Positions 16,297-25,394 of a DNA stretch of 64,000 nucleotides are shown here, in pieces. The DNA is from an uncultured Pelagibacteraceae bacterium (GTDB lineage Bacteria > Pseudomonadota > Alphaproteobacteria > Pelagibacterales > Pelagibacteraceae): positions 62,001 through 126,000 of the forward strand of contig CACAWX010000001.1 of the NCBI GenBank assembly GCA_902536305.1. Direction: 5' to 3'. The position numbers and the translations under genes are program-made. The notes below the pieces were generated by a model. The model made no database searches and was not told the origin of the DNA. It worked only from the letters and a program-made list of their open reading frames with translations. Every line of letters starts with the position of its first letter. Position 1 is the stretch's first letter.

Positions 16297-18741
16297 ATGA
16301 AATTTAAACAACTAGATATAACTGGCTTTAAATCATTTTCTGAAAAAACAACGTTTTTAATTGAGGAAGGTTTGACTGGGATTGTCGGTCCAAATGGTTG
16401 CGGTAAATCTAATATTGTTGAGTCTTTACGTTGGTGTATGGGAGAAAATTCTGCGAAAAGTATGAGAGGTTCAGGAATGGAGGATGTCATTTTTTCTGGA
16501 ACTTCAAATAGACCTTCAAAAAATATTTCAGAAGTTGCATTATTACTTGATAATCAAAATAAAGAAGGTCCTTCACATTACAAAGAGTTTGATGAAATTT
16601 CCGTAAGAAGGAAAATCGAAAAAGATAAAGGATCCAAGTATTATATTAATGACAAAGAAGTAAGAGCGAGAGATGTTCAAACTTTATTTGCTGATTTATC
16701 GACTGGAGCACACTCTCCTTCGCTTATAAGCCAAGGAAAAATTGGTCAACTAGTTACGGCTAAACCAATTGAAAGAAAATCTATACTTGAAGAAGCTGCT
16801 GGTATTTCTGGGATACATGCAAGAAGACAAGAAGCCGAGACAAGATTAAATGCAGCTGAAAACAATTTAAAGAGAGCCGATGAACTTAAAAGACAACAAG
16901 AAAAACAACTAGATAATTTAAAGAAACAAGCGGAAGAGGCCACAAGATATAAAGAAATTTCACGAGAGATAAAAAAAATTGAAGCAGGCTTATATTATTT
17001 AAAGATAAGAGAAATAGAAGACGATAAGAAAAAAATTGTTGAAAAACTAAGTGAACAAGATGATGAAATAAGTGCAGTAAACATAGATTTTAATCATAAT
17101 AATACCCTTTTAGAAGAAGAGAATAAAAAACTTGCTCCTCTTAGAGACAAAAAAATGGAAAGTGCCGCAAGATTACAAAAGCTTAATTTAGAAATGTCCA
17201 ATCTTGCTGAAGAAGAAGAGAGAGTTAAATCTTTGCAGGGAAAACTTGAAAAATCAATCAAGACTATTGGGTCAGATCTTGAACGGGAAAAAAGTATCTC
17301 TTTAGATGCAGATTTGAATGAAAAAAGAATATCAAAAGAAAAAGAAGAGCTTTTAAAAACAGAAAATGAACTTCTTGAGGTAGAAACAAATTCATCTAAA
17401 GAATTAAAAGAGTCTAAAAATCAATTAGATAATTTACAGTCAAAATTAGATGCTATGTTAGATCAGATTGAAAAAGATATTGATGAAGATAAAAAGCTCT
17501 CAAAAGAAACATTTAGTGATTTGAGACAACTTGTTAAAAGTATTACATCATCTCAAGAAGTATATGCTGAAAAATTTGGAAAAGACAAATCTATACAGAG
17601 TGACTCCATTAAAAGGAAGGAGAGAATAAAAAATATTGATGTAGAATTAGAAAATTGGATAAACCTAAGATCAAATTCTGAAAAAATGACTGCTGAATTA
17701 TCAGATCGAAAAAATAAATTGCTTTTAGAGTTAAATGAAAATCAAAAAAATCCTGAACGTATAGCAACATCTAAGGGACAGAATTTACAGAATTTAGATA
17801 ATACTAAAAAAAGGAATGAAGAAATAGAAAACGAACTAATCAACTCTGAAAAAAAATATAATTTAATCAATCAAAATTTAAAAGAAATTCAATTAAAACT
17901 ATCAGACCTAAAAGAAAACAAAGCAAGAAATGAAGCAACTGTAGAAGGAATTGAAAATAGAAAAAAAGATTTATTATATTCAGTAAAAAGTGAATTAAAT
18001 ATTGAAGGTGAGGAGTCTATTTTATCCCAATCAGATTTAAATGAAATTTCACCTGAAAAATTGCCCTCATTAGAGGATCAATCTCAAAAAGCAGAAAAAA
18101 TTAAAAAACAAAGAGAGTCGCTTGGATCTGTTAATTTAAGAGCTGACGAAGAAACTAAAAAGTATGAGACAGAAATAAAAAAGATGGAGGATGATAGGGC
18201 TGATCTATATTCTGCAATAGTCAAATTAAAAACAAGTATTGATGAACTAAATCAAAAGGGAAGAGAAAGATTACTTGAGGCGTTTACTAAAGTAAATAGA
18301 AAATTTAATGAAGTCTACACAAAATTATTTAATGGAGGGTCTGCAAAAATAGAGCTTGTTGATTCAGAGGATCCGCTTGAAGCTGGGTTAGAAATGTTTG
18401 CGTCTCCTCCAGGAAAAAGATTGCAATCAATTACATTGTTATCTGGAGGTGAACAAGCTTTAACAGCATTGTCATTAATTTTTGCAGTTTTTTTAGTTAA
18501 TCCATCACCTATTTGCGTTTTAGATGAGGTTGACGCCCCATTAGACGACGCCAATGTTACCAGGTTCTGCGGTTTGTTAGACGAACTTACAAAAATAACA
18601 AAAACCAAGTTTATAATTATTACTCACCACGCTTTAACGATGTCAAGAATGCATAGACTGTATGGTGTTACGATGGCAGAGCAAGGTGTGAGCCAACTAG
18701 TTTCTGTAGACTTACAAAAAGCTGAAGAGTTAGTTGCTTAA
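16297..18741 (+). CDS. smc: chromosome segregation protein SMC, shortened and apparently hinge-less
   Basis: Structural-maintenance-of-chromosomes ATPase. The N-terminal head has Walker A GPNGCGKSN (about residues 31-39). The C-terminal head has the signature LLSGGEQALTALSLIFA (about 712) and Walker B plus D-loop CVLDEVDAPLDDANV (about 739). The protein is only 814 aa, against roughly 1150 for typical bacterial SMC. Two coiled-coil arms (about 165-395 and 437-620) are joined by a short charged linker of about 40 residues. No globular hinge domain is visible there, and no CxxC zinc hook. The ORF is continuous and in frame, so this is not a broken gene. It starts directly after the dsbA-like stop. 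Confidence 0.92.
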   Translation: MKFKQLDITGFKSFSEKTTFLIEEGLTGIVGPNGCGKSNIVESLRWCMGENSAKSMRGSGMEDVIFSGTSNRPSKNISEVALLLDNQNKEGPSHYKEFDEISVRRKIEKDKGSKYYINDKEVRARDVQTLFADLSTGAHSPSLISQGKIGQLVTAKPIERKSILEEAAGISGIHARRQEAETRLNAAENNLKRADELKRQQEKQLDNLKKQAEEATRYKEISREIKKIEAGLYYLKIREIEDDKKKIVEKLSEQDDEISAVNIDFNHNNTLLEEENKKLAPLRDKKMESAARLQKLNLEMSNLAEEEERVKSLQGKLEKSIKTIGSDLEREKSISLDADLNEKRISKEKEELLKTENELLEVETNSSKELKESKNQLDNLQSKLDAMLDQIEKDIDEDKKLSKETFSDLRQLVKSITSSQEVYAEKFGKDKSIQSDSIKRKERIKNIDVELENWINLRSNSEKMTAELSDRKNKLLLELNENQKNPERIATSKGQNLQNLDNTKKRNEEIENELINSEKKYNLINQNLKEIQLKLSDLKENKARNEATVEGIENRKKDLLYSVKSELNIEGEESILSQSDLNEISPEKLPSLEDQSQKAEKIKKQRESLGSVNLRADEETKKYETEIKKMEDDRADLYSAIVKLKTSIDELNQKGRERLLEAFTKVNRKFNEVYTKLFNGGSAKIELVDSEDPLEAGLEMFASPPGKRLQSITLLSGGEQALTALSLIFAVFLVNPSPICVLDEVDAPLDDANVTRFCGLLDELTKITKTKFIIITHHALTMSRMHRLYGVTMAEQGVSQLVSVDLQKAEELVA

Positions 18742-18746
18742 AAAAA

Positions 18747-19031
18747 ATGACAATTCCTGAAGATTTTAAAACTCGCCTTAAAATTGCAAAGTCAAAAATA
18801 GAAAAACAAGTGCAATCTGACAAAGAAAAAAGAGGCACGTTTATGGGTAGTGCTTTCAAATTAGGCACAGAACTAGTAGCAGCAGTTGCTGTTGGGACAA
18901 TATTTGGGTTTATTTTAGATAGTTGGTTTGGTACTAAACCATGGTTGATAATAATTTTCTTTTTTTTGGGTGCGGCTGCAGGCATGTTAAACGTAATTCG
19001 AACTGCCAACCGAATGCAAAAAGAGGATTAA
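18747..19031 (+). CDS. atpI: ATP synthase protein I
   Basis: A 94-aa membrane protein that assists F0 (c-ring) assembly. It has a charged N-terminal region of about 35 residues, then two transmembrane helices (ELVAAVAVGTIFGFILDSW and WLIIIFFFLGAAAGMLNVIR) joined by a short loop with FGTKP. This layout matches alphaproteobacterial AtpI. It is the first gene of the F0 cluster, 5 bp after smc and 13 bp before atpB. As usual in alphaproteobacteria, F0 genes are separate from F1 genes, none of which are present here. Confidence 0.88.
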   Translation: MTIPEDFKTRLKIAKSKIEKQVQSDKEKRGTFMGSAFKLGTELVAAVAVGTIFGFILDSWFGTKPWLIIIFFFLGAAAGMLNVIRTANRMQKED

Positions 19032-19044
19032 TTCAAAGGAATTT

Positions 19045-19779
19045 ATGGCAAGCAATCCGATGCAGCAATTTAGCGTTTATAAAATTGGACCACAGATTAA
19101 AATTGCTGGAGTAGATTTATCATTTACGAATGCAAGCTTATTTATGGTTATAAGCGCCTCTATTATATTATTATTTCTGTTTGTGGGTACTAAAGAAAAG
19201 AAAATTATACCTGACAAAATCCAACTTATAGCAGAGATGTTTTATAGCTTTGTTGCAAAGATGATAAGTGATACTGCAGGTTCAAAAGCTAAACCTTACT
19301 TCCCTTTTATTTTTAGTTTATTTATGTTTGTTCTTTTCTGCAATATGGTTGGGATGCTTCCCTACTCTTTCACAGTCACAAGTCACATTATAGTAACTTT
19401 GATAATGGCTTTATTTATTTTTATTGCGGTCACCATTATAGGATTTGCCAAACACGGCTTTAAATATTTAAGTATATTTGTTCCAAATGGTGTTCCTGCA
19501 GTGCTATTACCTTTGATTACAGTAATTGAGATTATCTCATATTTAAGTAGACCAGTTAGTTTATCAGTCAGATTATTTGCAAACATGATGGCAGGACATA
19601 CTATGTTAAAAGTTTTTGGTGGATTTGTCATAAGTTTGGGATTACTTGGTGGGTGGTTACCGCTTAGTTTTTCAGTAGCACTAACAGGTTTGGAGATTCT
19701 TGTAGCTTTTCTTCAAGCTTATGTTTTTGCAATATTAACCTGCATCTACTTGAATGATGCATTAAATTTACATCATTAA
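19045..19779 (+). CDS. atpB: ATP synthase F0 subunit a
   Basis: Stator channel subunit of the proton-driven ATP synthase. Five to six transmembrane helices are visible. The essential Arg lies in SRPVSLSVRLFANMMAGH (about residues 170-187), the family signature, and the C-terminal helix GLEILVAFLQAYVFAILTCIYLNDAL is also characteristic. The length of 244 aa is normal. It follows atpI by 13 bp and precedes atpE by 17 bp. Confidence 0.97.
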   Translation: MASNPMQQFSVYKIGPQIKIAGVDLSFTNASLFMVISASIILLFLFVGTKEKKIIPDKIQLIAEMFYSFVAKMISDTAGSKAKPYFPFIFSLFMFVLFCNMVGMLPYSFTVTSHIIVTLIMALFIFIAVTIIGFAKHGFKYLSIFVPNGVPAVLLPLITVIEIISYLSRPVSLSVRLFANMMAGHTMLKVFGGFVISLGLLGGWLPLSFSVALTGLEILVAFLQAYVFAILTCIYLNDALNLHH

Positions 19780-19784
19780 TTAAT

Positions 19785-19792
19785 AAAGGAGG
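19785..19792 (+). promoter_or_regulatory. strong Shine-Dalgarno before atpE
   Basis: AAAGGAGG stands 4 bp before the atpE ATG, an essentially perfect anti-SD match. Many genes in this AT-rich window have no such site. It probably raises translation of the c subunit, which is needed in many copies per F0 complex while subunit a is needed once. Confidence 0.75.
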
Positions 19793-19796
19793 AAAA

Positions 19797-20024
19797 ATGG
19801 AGTTAGAAGCGGCAAAAATGATTGGAGCAGGTCTCGCTGCAATCGCATTAGCTGGAGCTGGTGTAGGTATTGGAATTATTTTCGGTAACTACCTCTCTGG
19901 AGCAATGAGAAATCCGTCTGCTGCCCAAAAACAATTCCCTAATTTACTTTTAGGATTTGCTTTAGCAGAAGCAACTGGATTATTCGGCTTAGTAGTAGCT
20001 TTAATTATTTTATTTGCATTTTAA
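19797..20024 (+). CDS. atpE: ATP synthase F0 subunit c
   Basis: Proteolipid that forms the rotating c-ring. Two helices are present: GAGLAAIALAGAGVGIGIIFGNYL with the glycine-rich packing motif, and FPNLLLGFALAEATGLFGLVVALIILFAF with the proton-carrying Glu in LAEATGL (about residue 58). The polar loop holds RNPSAAQKQ. The length of 75 aa is typical for alphaproteobacteria. The Glu environment gives no clear sodium-binding signature, so a proton-driven enzyme is expected. Confidence 0.98.
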   Translation: MELEAAKMIGAGLAAIALAGAGVGIGIIFGNYLSGAMRNPSAAQKQFPNLLLGFALAEATGLFGLVVALIILFAF

Positions 20025-20034
20025 TCAAATAAAT

Positions 20035-20610
20035 ATGAGGAGTTACTTTAGTTTAGTAATAGCTACTTTAGTTATTAACACTGATTTGTTTGCAGCTGAG
20101 GCTGGTATGCCTCAGCTGGATCCGAAGTATTGGGCGTCTCAAGCTTTTTGGTTAATTTTAATTTTTACAATTTTGTATATTTCGATAGCAAAATTTTACC
20201 TGCCAAAAATAAAAAATAATTTAGATGATCGTGAAAACAAAATTAAAGATGATGTTGACGATGCAAATAAATTTAAAGAGTTGTCTGAGTCCAAATTTAA
20301 AGAATATGAAAAAATTTTAGCAGATGCTAAAAAGGAAGTTATTAAAATTCAAATGGACTCTAAAAACATACTAGATAAAGATATTCAATCTAAAAAAGAG
20401 GCTATGGAAAAAGAGATTGAAAACGAAATATCGAAAGCACAAAAAGAAATTAATGAATTAAAAAGAAATTCTCTTATTGATATACAAAATATTTCAGAAA
20501 ACATCACTTCAAGTATTATTGAAAATATTTCAGGAGATAAACTCAAAGAGAGTAGTATTAAGGCCGCAGTTGAAGATGTATCAAAAAAAAAAATAGGTGA
20601 ATATTTATGA
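20035..20610 (+). CDS. atpG: ATP synthase F0 subunit b' (second b-type stator)
   Basis: One of the two different b-type peripheral-stalk subunits found in alphaproteobacteria and phototrophs. A short exported N-terminal segment (ending near FAAEAGMPQLD) precedes one membrane helix (WASQAFWLILIFTILYISIAKFYLPKI) and a long charged coiled coil. The track starts at a TTG inside atpE; the ATG at 20035 (MRSYFSLVIA) is preferred, giving 191 aa and a gap of 10 bp. It overlaps the next b gene in ATGA. The gene symbol follows the alphaproteobacterial b' naming (also called atpX or atpF2). Confidence 0.88.
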   Translation: MRSYFSLVIATLVINTDLFAAEAGMPQLDPKYWASQAFWLILIFTILYISIAKFYLPKIKNNLDDRENKIKDDVDDANKFKELSESKFKEYEKILADAKKEVIKIQMDSKNILDKDIQSKKEAMEKEIENEISKAQKEINELKRNSLIDIQNISENITSSIIENISGDKLKESSIKAAVEDVSKKKIGEYL

Positions 20611-21104
20611 CTATAGATGCAACTTTCTGGGTAATGATATCCTTCTTAATTTTTATAGGGTTGCTCATTTACTTTAAAATCCCTCAAAAAATTAAAACAA
20701 CGTTAGATGAAAATATCAGTAATATTAAAAATCAAATCGATGAGGCAGATAAGCTAAAAGAGGACGCTAAGAATATTTTAACAGAGCACGAAAAAAAAAT
20801 TAGCAATTCCAAGGCTGAGGTAAAATTAATGGTTGATAAAGCTAATGAAGATGCTGAGAAGAATGTGATAAAAACTAACCAGGATTTTCACAATTTAATG
20901 GAGAACAGAAAGAAAAACGCTGAGGAAAGAATCAAACAACTTAAAAACCAAGCTTTAAAGGATATTAAAAATACTTCTGTCAAAATAGCAATAAAGTCAG
21001 TGGAAAAACTTCTTAAAAATTCATTAGATAAAAGCAAATTAGATAAAATTTACGCCTCTAGTGTTGAGGAAACAAAATTAGCACTTAAGAAAAAATCTAG
21101 TTAG
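20607..21104 (+). CDS. atpF: ATP synthase F0 subunit b
   Basis: Peripheral-stalk subunit linking F0 to F1. A single N-terminal membrane helix (ATFWVMISFLIFIGLLIYFKIP) is followed by a long Lys/Glu-rich coiled coil. That coil includes the dimerisation-type region and ends in EETKLALKKKSS. The length of 165 aa is usual. Its ATG overlaps the b' stop in ATGA, implying coupled translation. It is the last atp gene here; crtI follows after only 18 bp on the same strand. Confidence 0.93.
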   Translation: MTIDATFWVMISFLIFIGLLIYFKIPQKIKTTLDENISNIKNQIDEADKLKEDAKNILTEHEKKISNSKAEVKLMVDKANEDAEKNVIKTNQDFHNLMENRKKNAEERIKQLKNQALKDIKNTSVKIAIKSVEKLLKNSLDKSKLDKIYASSVEETKLALKKKSS

Positions 21105-21122
21105 AATAGGCCATAAATATCA

Positions 21123-22589
21123 ATGGCAAAAAAAATAATTGTAATAGGATCAGGTTTTGGTGGTTTAGCTGCTTCCCTAAGATTAAAAGCAAAAGGATAT
21201 AAAGTTACTTTATTAGAAAAACATCCTGATCTTGGTGGTCGAGCTAGAGTTTTCAAAAAAGGTGATTTTATATATGACGGTGGGCCAACAGTCATAACTG
21301 CTCCATATCTTTTCGAAGAATTGTTTTCAATGTTTAATAAAAAAATTTCAGATTATGTAAAAATTGTACCTTTAGATTTATGGTACCGTTTTGTGTTCAG
21401 CGACGGAGATACTTTTGATTATAATGGGAACGATAAATCAATGGAAGAACAAGTCAAAAGATTTAACTCTGATGATTATAATGGATACAAAAAACTAGTA
21501 AATTTCACTGAGAAAATTTTTGATAAAGGATTTACAGATTTATCTGACAGACCATTCAATAATTTGGTTTTTATGATGAAACAAATACCTTCTCTTTTAA
21601 AGTTAAAAAGTTATAAATCTGTTTATAGTTTAGTTTCAAATTATATCACAGATGAAAAATTAAGAAGGGTGTTTAGCATGCATCCTCTTTTAGTAGGTGG
21701 TAATCCCTTCAGTACTACTTCTATTTATACTTTAATTCTTTTTTTGGAAAAAAAGTGGGGCATCCATTACTCAATGGGGGGAACCGGAAGCGTTGTCAGT
21801 GCATTAGAAAAATTGATGATAGAGGAAAATATTAAAATTATTAAAAACGCTGAAGTAACAGAAATACTCGTAGAGAGAAAAAAAGTAAAGGGTGTAAAAG
21901 TAAATAATTCCAAAATAATAAATTGCGATTATATTATTTGTAATTCAGATCCCCCGAATGTTTATAATAAATTAATTAAGTCTAAAGAGGATTATAATTT
22001 TTTATTTAAACAAAAAATGAGAAGAATGGATTATTCAATGGGATTGTTTGTTTACTACTTTGGATCTAAGAAAAAGTATAGCAATGTTGCGCATCATACG
22101 ATTTATTTTGGAAAATCTTACGAGAAACATTTAAACAAAATATTTGAAAAAAAAACTCTTTCAGAGGACATAAGTTATTATTTACACCGACCATCTGCGA
22201 CTGATCCAAACATGGCGCCAAAAGATCAAGATGCTTTTTATGTTTTAGTACCAGTGCCTAATAATCAATCAAATATAAATTGGATTGAAGAGGGAGATAA
22301 ATTTAAAAATCTGGTTCTAGATAAAATGGATAAAACTATTTTGCCAGGAATAAAAGAAAATGTAGTAAGTGATTTTTATCTAACTCCTGATTACTTTGAG
22401 ATAGACTTAGCTACTCTACATGGATCTGGTTTTTCTATTCAGCCAAAATTTTCACAATCGGCGTATTTTAGATTTCATAACCAGTCAGAAATTTATAAAA
22501 ATTTATATTTTGTAGGTGCAGGTACACATCCTGGTGCTGGTATGCCAGGAGTTCTTTCTTCTGCTAAAGTATTAGATAGATTATTTTAA
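21123..22589 (+). CDS. crtI: phytoene desaturase
   Basis: FAD-dependent desaturase that converts phytoene to lycopene in several steps. The N-terminal dinucleotide fold is KIIVIGSGFGGLAASLRLKAKGYKVTLLEKHPDLGGRARVF. The C-terminal FAD-binding signature is FVGAGTHPGAGMPGVLSSAKV. The length of 488 aa is typical for bacterial CrtI. It is followed by crtB in TAATG overlap. The cluster crtI-crtB-crtY-blh makes beta-carotene and then retinal; no GGPP synthase gene (crtE) is in the window. Confidence 0.96.
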   Translation: MAKKIIVIGSGFGGLAASLRLKAKGYKVTLLEKHPDLGGRARVFKKGDFIYDGGPTVITAPYLFEELFSMFNKKISDYVKIVPLDLWYRFVFSDGDTFDYNGNDKSMEEQVKRFNSDDYNGYKKLVNFTEKIFDKGFTDLSDRPFNNLVFMMKQIPSLLKLKSYKSVYSLVSNYITDEKLRRVFSMHPLLVGGNPFSTTSIYTLILFLEKKWGIHYSMGGTGSVVSALEKLMIEENIKIIKNAEVTEILVERKKVKGVKVNNSKIINCDYIICNSDPPNVYNKLIKSKEDYNFLFKQKMRRMDYSMGLFVYYFGSKKKYSNVAHHTIYFGKSYEKHLNKIFEKKTLSEDISYYLHRPSATDPNMAPKDQDAFYVLVPVPNNQSNINWIEEGDKFKNLVLDKMDKTILPGIKENVVSDFYLTPDYFEIDLATLHGSGFSIQPKFSQSAYFRFHNQSEIYKNLYFVGAGTHPGAGMPGVLSSAKVLDRLF

Positions 22590-23438
22590 TGAGTACTAAT
22601 TTATTAGAAAAACATGCAAAATCTTTTTACTGGGCTAGTTTTTTTCTATCCAAAGAAACATTTAAGAAATGTTCATCGCTTTATAATTTTTGTAGAACAT
22701 TAGATGACATAGTTGATGATCACAAAGAACTAGAGGATAAAAGAGAAAATTTCTTTAATTTCAAAAAAGAATTTATTAACAAAGATTTTAGGAGTTCAAT
22801 CATAAAAGAAATGTGGTCAACAATTAATACTGAAAATATTTCTACAAAAATTGTATTTGATTTATTTGACGGTGTAGAAACAGATTTAAAAGATAGGGTC
22901 GAGATAAATAAAAAAAAGGATTTATTTATATATTCTTACAGAGTTGCAGGTACAGTTGGTTTAATGATGTCAAAAATACTTAAAGTTAAAAACAAAGAGG
23001 CTTTAAAAGGTGCAATTGATCTTGGTATTGCAATGCAACTTACAAATATTGCTAGGGATGTTTGTGAAGACAAAGAACGTAATAGACAATACATCAACCC
23101 TGATTTTTCTTCTATTCAAGATTTGATTAGTGAGTCTCAAACATTTTATGAAAAATCCTTTAAATCTTTAAGTAGTATACCTCTGAGGTCAAGATTTTCA
23201 GTTGTCGTAGCAAGGCGTGTTTATAGAAAAATTGGTGATTATATTCTTAAGCAAAAAAAACATTGATAATTATAACAAGGCAGGAAAAATTTATGTTCCA
23301 GTATTAGGAAAAATATTTCAAACTTTTTTATCTATATTTGATTTTACAAAGTTATTATTTGTGAAAGAGTTAAATTACGATAATCATATTAATCACGATA
23401 TTCTAAAAGAAGAAATAAATTTTAATGAAAGAATTTGA
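22589..23438 (+). pseudogene. crtB: phytoene synthase, reading frame interrupted at an A8 run
   Basis: Condenses two GGPP into phytoene. Both aspartate-rich motifs are present: RTLDDIVDDH (about residues 37-46) and NIARDVCEDKERNRQYI (about 153-169). The frame then ends at 23266 (225 aa), with ILKQKKH and a stop just after eight consecutive A at 23253-23260. Dropping one A continues the frame as ILKQKNIDNYNKAGKIYVPVLGKIF to 23438, giving 282 aa, the family's normal length. The restored stop overlaps crtY by 14 bp. Neither half looks decayed. So this may be a sequencing error, a recent mutation, or a gene read through by slippage on the A-run rather than a dead gene. Confidence 0.85.
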
Positions 23439-24489
23439 TTATGTAATTATAGGTGGGGGTTGTGCGGGATTATCTTTAGCTTATGAACTTGAGATTAGTA
23501 ATAAATTAAAAGATAAAACTTTAGCTATAATTGAACGGCGTGAAGAGTATAAACGAGATAAAACATGGTCTTTCTGGAAAGTTTTTGATCATAGCTTTGA
23601 AGATTGTGTAATTAAAAGTTGGAATAATTTTACAATAAATACCTCAGAGGGTTCTCAAGAATTAAAGAATGATAAATATCCTTACCAAAGCATTAATAGC
23701 GGAAAATTTTATGAGAAAATTAATTTGAAACTTTCTAGTAACTCTAACGTCAATTTTTTTAAAAATTTGGATGAAATTAAATCTGAAAATTCTTTAATTT
23801 TTAATAGTGTGATAAAAGATGAGCTAGATAAATCTAAGCTATGGCAACATTTTCAGGGCTTAGAAATTGAAACACCAAAAGATGTTTTCGATGATGAAAT
23901 TTTAAATCTTATGGATTTCAATTGTGATCAAAGAAATGATGTACATTTTTTTTACACACTTCCATTTAATAAAAATAGAGCTTTAGTTGAAACAACTTGG
24001 TTATCAAATTTAGAGGATCAAAATCTTATGGATTATGATTTACAATTAGAGAACTATATTAGAAATAATTTGGGAATTAAAAATTATAAAATTAATTTTT
24101 TAGAAAAAGGTGCCATTCCTCTATTTTACCCTTTTTTAAAAAATGAAAATCAAATTAATATTGGTTCTGCCGGTGGTATGACTAGGTTGAGTACAGGATA
24201 TACTTTTTTAAATATACAAGAGCATAGTAGATATATTGTTAAAAATTTAGATAAAATTGAAAAAGTAAAAACATTTAACTTAGGAAAAAAATACCAATTC
24301 TTAGATAAAGTATTTCTAAGAGTTTTGGAAAAGTATCCAGAAAAAATGCCGAAGATTTTCTTTGAAATGTTTAAAGCTCCCTCGGATACTGTCATAAAAT
24401 TTTTATCTAATAAAAGTAATATTTTTGAAGATATTAATATTATAAGTAAAATGCCTAAATTTATTTTTATAAAAGCGCTATTTAATTAA
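23425..24489 (+). CDS. crtY: lycopene beta-cyclase
   Basis: Cyclises both ends of lycopene to give beta-carotene. The N-terminal flavin/NAD fold is FDYVIIGGGCAGLSLAYEL, then RREEYKRDKTWSFW. Further family segments are the ALVETTWLS box and EKGAIPLFYPF...INIGSAGGMTRLSTGYTFLNIQEHSRYI. Its 354 aa are slightly shorter than CrtY of Erwinia. It starts within the restored end of crtB and its stop overlaps the blh start in TAATG. Coupling along the operon is therefore tight, so the crtB frameshift could lower crtY translation as well. Confidence 0.93.
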   Translation: MKEFDYVIIGGGCAGLSLAYELEISNKLKDKTLAIIERREEYKRDKTWSFWKVFDHSFEDCVIKSWNNFTINTSEGSQELKNDKYPYQSINSGKFYEKINLKLSSNSNVNFFKNLDEIKSENSLIFNSVIKDELDKSKLWQHFQGLEIETPKDVFDDEILNLMDFNCDQRNDVHFFYTLPFNKNRALVETTWLSNLEDQNLMDYDLQLENYIRNNLGIKNYKINFLEKGAIPLFYPFLKNENQINIGSAGGMTRLSTGYTFLNIQEHSRYIVKNLDKIEKVKTFNLGKKYQFLDKVFLRVLEKYPEKMPKIFFEMFKAPSDTVIKFLSNKSNIFEDINIISKMPKFIFIKALFN

Positions 24490-25394
24490 TGGAAAGAATA
24501 AGCTTCAAACACTCGGTTATATTTTTCAATTTTTGTATTTTGATTAGTCCATTTTATTTCATAGTAAATTTTGAACCAATTTTATTTTGTTTATTCTTAA
24601 TATTAATTCTTGGAATTTCTCATGGAGCGTTGGATAATATTAAAGGGGAAAAACTTTTTAAAATATTTGGTTATAAATCTAGTATTTATTTTTATCTTAC
24701 GTATATATTAATCTCTATTTTAATTGTAGCTAGCTGGTTGCGTTTTCCAAATACTGTCTTATTTATATTTCTAGTTGTTGCGTCTTATCATTTTGGAAAA
24801 GAAGATACGGTGTTTTCTTTTAAAAGAAAGTTTTTGATATCTGAATTTTTATTTTTTTTAAAAGGTTCGTCAGTTATCTTAATGCCTCTATTATTAAAAA
24901 AAGCTGAAACGATTGAAATATTTAGAATTTTGAATTTTAATGTATTTGAATCATCAATTTTCACAGTTCAATTTTTGATAATAATGTTATTTTTAAGCTT
25001 TTTATCGTCTTTATATATTTCACAAAAAAAGAATGCTAACCTTATTGGAATTATGGTTATGGATTTTTTTTCGTTATTTATACTAAATTTTTTCTTAACG
25101 CCTGTATTAGCTTTCACACTTTATTTTTGCTTTCTACATTCTATAAGACATTCTATAAAATTGATTTTGGAATTAGATAAATCTATTAAAAGTGGACTTA
25201 GAAAATTTATTAGTAGGGCAATTCCTTTAACACTGATCACTGGTGTAATATTTTTATTAGCGATATTTTTTTTAAATAATTTTTATAAGTTCGATGAGGC
25301 TATTTATAAGGTAATTTTTATTGGTTTGGCGTCTCTTACTTTTCCGCATATATTACTTGAATACCTGTTAGAAAAGAATGAAAAAAGAACTTAA
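24489..25394 (+). CDS. blh: beta-carotene 15,15'-dioxygenase, Brp/Blh family
   Basis: Integral membrane enzyme that cleaves beta-carotene into two retinals, the chromophore of microbial rhodopsins. The sequence is highly hydrophobic with about eight helices. It shows the family motifs GISHGALDNIKGEKLF, ASYHFGKEDTVF, LHSIRHS and a terminal FPHILLEYL, which contain the conserved iron-binding His residues. The length is 301 aa. It overlaps crtY by 1 bp and ispH by 17 bp. Retinal production implies a rhodopsin gene elsewhere in the genome. Confidence 0.93.
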   Translation: MERISFKHSVIFFNFCILISPFYFIVNFEPILFCLFLILILGISHGALDNIKGEKLFKIFGYKSSIYFYLTYILISILIVASWLRFPNTVLFIFLVVASYHFGKEDTVFSFKRKFLISEFLFFLKGSSVILMPLLLKKAETIEIFRILNFNVFESSIFTVQFLIIMLFLSFLSSLYISQKKNANLIGIMVMDFFSLFILNFFLTPVLAFTLYFCFLHSIRHSIKLILELDKSIKSGLRKFISRAIPLTLITGVIFLLAIFFLNNFYKFDEAIYKVIFIGLASLTFPHILLEYLLEKNEKRT

